The notes below the pieces were generated by a model. It was not told the DNA's origin and ran no database searches. It saw only the letters and a list, made by a program, of their open reading frames with translations. DNA of 9,105 nt from Sediminibacterium sp. (lineage in GTDB: Bacteria > Bacteroidota > Bacteroidia > Chitinophagales > Chitinophagaceae). Within the stretch, counting starts at the first letter, position 1; every line of letters starts with the position of its first letter. The stretch is taken from NCBI GenBank assembly GCA_030832695.1, contig JAURIP010000047.1, forward strand, positions 1-9,105, given 5' to 3'. This document shows positions 7,076 through 9,105 of this stretch, piece after piece. Position numbers and translations under genes: made by a program.

Positions 7076-8446
7076 ATGAGTAAGTCAAAATCGGCATTTT
7101 TCTGTAATAATTGTGGTTATGAGGCCGCCAAATGGGCTGGAAAATGCCCAGCTTGTAATGAGTGGAACACCTTTACCGAGGAATTGGTTGAAAAAACTAA
7201 GGAAACCAATTCAGATTGGGAAGGATACCATACGAACCAAAAGGGGAATCAGGCCATTTCCTTGAATGAAGTAGATAGTCAATCTGAAAAAAGAATTGAT
7301 AGTTCCGATGTAGAATTAAATAGAGTGTTGGGCGGCGGAATTGTTTTGGGCTCTATTATTTTAGTTGCAGGCGAACCCGGTATTGGCAAAAGTACTTTGT
7401 TTTTACAACAGGGTTTAATGATGAAGGATCAAACAGTTTTATACATCAGTGGTGAGGAAAGTATTCAGCAAATAAAAATGCGTGCGGATCGATTGAATTT
7501 ACAAAATGAAAATTTTTATTTGCTCACGGAAACGCATACTGCACAAATTTTTAAAGCGATTAAAAAATTAAAACCAACGGTAGTAATTGTGGATTCAATT
7601 CAAACTTTAGAATCTAATTTAATTGACTCCGCTGCAGGAAGCGTTTCTCAAATAAAACAAACCGCTGCTGAATTTCAAAAATTTGCGAAAGAAACTGGAA
7701 CCCCTGTTTTTTTAATTGGACATATCACCAAGGAAGGATCCATCGCTGGACCCAAAATTTTAGAACATATGGTGGATACTGTTTTACAATTTGAAGGTGA
7801 TCGCCATTATGCCTATCGCATGTTACGTACTTTAAAAAACAGATTTGGTGGCACGAGTGAATTGGGCATTTATGAAATGACCAGTGAGGGAATGAAAGTA
7901 GTTAATAATCCCTCTGCATTTTTAATTGCACAACGCAATGAATCATTAAGTGGCAGCACGATTGCAGCATCCATGGAAGGAATGCGCCCATTATTAATTG
8001 AAGTGCAAGCACTGGTTACACAAAGTGTTTATGGCACGCCACAGCGCACTGTGACAGGGTTTGACTTAAGAAGGCTACAACTTTTATTAGCCGTTTTGGA
8101 AAAACGTGGCGGCTTTGCTTTTGGTATGAAAGATGTTTTTGTAAATATTGCTGGTGGCTTAAAAATTGAAGACCCTTCCTTAGATTTAGCCATTATCCTT
8201 TCCTTACTTTCCTCTTATGAAGATGTGCCATTGCCACAAGGTATTTGTTTTGCAGGTGAGGTGGGATTGAATGGAGAAATTAGGGCCGTTAATAGAATTC
8301 AACAGCGCATTGCGGAAGCAGAAAAATTAGGATTCGAAAAAATTTATATTTCCGAGTTTAACAAAAAAGGAATCGAACAAAAAAAATACGGCATTCAAAT
8401 TATTTCAGTGGAAAGAGTAGATGAAGCGTACCGATTATTTTTTTAG
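7076..8446 (+). CDS. radA: DNA repair protein RadA (Sms), RecA-like branch-migration ATPase
   Basis: RadA is a hexameric RecA-family DNA motor in the cytoplasm that extends and processes recombination intermediates during homologous repair and, in some bacteria, natural transformation. The 456 residues match the family length and every signature is intact. There is an N-terminal zinc finger with C10, C13, C24 and C27 (CNNC...CPAC). Walker A is GEPGIGKST (99-107), SGEES follows at 125-129, and Walker B is VVIVDSIQTL (169-178). The RadA-specific KNRFG motif is at 254-258. A Lon-protease-like C-terminal domain runs from about 285 to 456 (VTGFDLRRLQLLLAVLEKR, GGLKIEDPSLDLA, CFAGEVGLNGEIR). The ATG at 7076 is supported by the zinc finger starting just after it. 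A ComF-like gene follows 28 bp downstream on the same strand with no terminator between, suggesting cotranscription. Confidence 0.97.
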   Translation: MSKSKSAFFCNNCGYEAAKWAGKCPACNEWNTFTEELVEKTKETNSDWEGYHTNQKGNQAISLNEVDSQSEKRIDSSDVELNRVLGGGIVLGSIILVAGEPGIGKSTLFLQQGLMMKDQTVLYISGEESIQQIKMRADRLNLQNENFYLLTETHTAQIFKAIKKLKPTVVIVDSIQTLESNLIDSAAGSVSQIKQTAAEFQKFAKETGTPVFLIGHITKEGSIAGPKILEHMVDTVLQFEGDRHYAYRMLRTLKNRFGGTSELGIYEMTSEGMKVVNNPSAFLIAQRNESLSGSTIAASMEGMRPLLIEVQALVTQSVYGTPQRTVTGFDLRRLQLLLAVLEKRGGFAFGMKDVFVNIAGGLKIEDPSLDLAIILSLLSSYEDVPLPQGICFAGEVGLNGEIRAVNRIQQRIAEAEKLGFEKIYISEFNKKGIEQKKYGIQIISVERVDEAYRLFF

Positions 8447-8474
8447 TGGTTGCTGATTCATTTTAAAATCACCC

Positions 8475-9105
8475 ATGAAACGCATCAAGTATATTGCATT
8501 GCATGTAAAAAAATACTGGACTGGATTTTTACATTTAGTTTATCCGAAAATTTGTTTGCATTGCGGCAATAGTGACATTATCGAATTTCATGTATTGTGC
8601 CCCATTTGCTATGCAAAACTCCCCTTCACTAATTTTTTTGAAATTGATAATAATAATATCGATAAAATATTTTGGGGAAGAATACCTTTAGGTCCGAGTG
8701 GGGCAGGATTGTTTTTCACAAAAAATAGTATAGTGCAATTATTACTTTTTGAATTAAAATACAAACAAAATAAAAGGGCCGGCTTCCTTTTAGGTAATAT
8801 GATTGGTTGGGCATTGAAAAAAGCAAACCGATTTAATGAAATTGACTTTTTAATCCCCATTCCAGTTCGAAAAAATACGGAAAGGACCAGGGGCTATAAT
8901 CAGTCCTTCATTATTTGCGAAGGCATAGCACAGGCTTTCCCCATCCCCATTTTACAAGCAGTTTTATATAAAAATAAAAAAACAAACACCCAAACGCGCA
9001 AGGATCGAATTGAACGTGGCCACAATACTACCCTGCTTTTTGGTCTAAAAAACGCAGACCAAATTTGCAACAAAAACCTCCTTTTGGTGGACGATATTAT
9101 TACCA
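8475..9105 (+). CDS. comF: ComF-family phosphoribosyltransferase-like protein, 3'-truncated by the window edge
   Basis: This reading frame opens at ATG 8475 and runs without a stop to the end of the window (210 complete codons). ComF/ComFC proteins have a type I phosphoribosyltransferase fold and are linked to DNA uptake in naturally competent bacteria. Visible in order: a short N-terminal region with YPKICLHCG; a zinc-finger-like pair of CxxC motifs (C27/C30 and C42/C45); the conserved LKY at 94-96; PIPV at 128-131; the signature RTRGYNQS (137-144); the block TNTQTRKDRIERGHN (170-184); and LLLVDDIIT (202-210), where the PRPP-binding loop begins. The usual TTGAT continuation and probably 20-25 residues lie past the edge. 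The start codon gives a normal N-terminus and follows radA by 28 bp. The family is confident from these motifs; a competence role in this organism is not shown by the sequence. Confidence 0.93.
   Translation, partial: MKRIKYIALHVKKYWTGFLHLVYPKICLHCGNSDIIEFHVLCPICYAKLPFTNFFEIDNNNIDKIFWGRIPLGPSGAGLFFTKNSIVQLLLFELKYKQNKRAGFLLGNMIGWALKKANRFNEIDFLIPIPVRKNTERTRGYNQSFIICEGIAQAFPIPILQAVLYKNKKTNTQTRKDRIERGHNTTLLFGLKNADQICNKNLLLVDDIIT

Noticed and set aside
8437..8446. T-run at the end of radA as an intrinsic terminator
   Set aside because: No GC-rich stem precedes it; the run encodes the final Phe codons and the stop.
8609..8860. Small reverse-strand reading frame of 83 codons
   Set aside because: It lies wholly inside the ComF-like coding region, which has clear family motifs, and its translation shows no recognisable features.

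Overview
The window looks like a chromosomal segment from a low-GC member of the Bacteroidota. The family Chitinophagaceae is a reasonable guess, but it rests on protein style and not on any search. The evidence is a SusC/SusD pair with Bacteroidota-type signal peptides and a TonB-linked receptor with an N-terminal carboxypeptidase-regulatory-like domain. Genes also lack Shine-Dalgarno sequences and have A-rich leaders instead, and a TAnnTTTG-like promoter element sits in front of radA.

Layout. (1) Positions 3-935, + strand: the C-terminal two thirds of a ribonuclease E/G family protein, whose start lies outside the window. (2) Positions 981-1027: a perfect 22-bp inverted repeat with a 3-nt loop, placed between two converging genes and read as a shared bidirectional terminator. 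(3) Positions 6842 down to 1043, - strand: a tightly packed three-gene operon. Its order is a SusC-like TonB-dependent outer-membrane transporter, a SusD-like lipoprotein, and a smaller lipoprotein of no recognised family. (4) Positions 6843-7075: a very AT-rich divergent intergenic region with an 11-bp direct repeat and two TGTTAAC copies. (5) Positions 7076-8446, + strand: radA, intact. (6) Positions 8475 to the right edge, + strand: a ComF-family phosphoribosyltransferase-like gene, cut by the window end just after its VDD motif.

How the genes work together. The three operon products should form one outer-membrane uptake complex. SusC is the TonB-powered barrel, SusD the surface lid that captures the ligand, and the third protein probably an accessory surface lipoprotein that also binds ligand. 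No degradative enzyme, sigma/anti-sigma pair or other regulator lies within the window, so the substrate cannot be named. The flanking genes are housekeeping genes for RNA processing, recombination and possibly DNA uptake. The locus therefore looks like an accessory transport module sitting between core genes. I see no CRISPR array, tRNA, rRNA, insertion sequence or phage gene.
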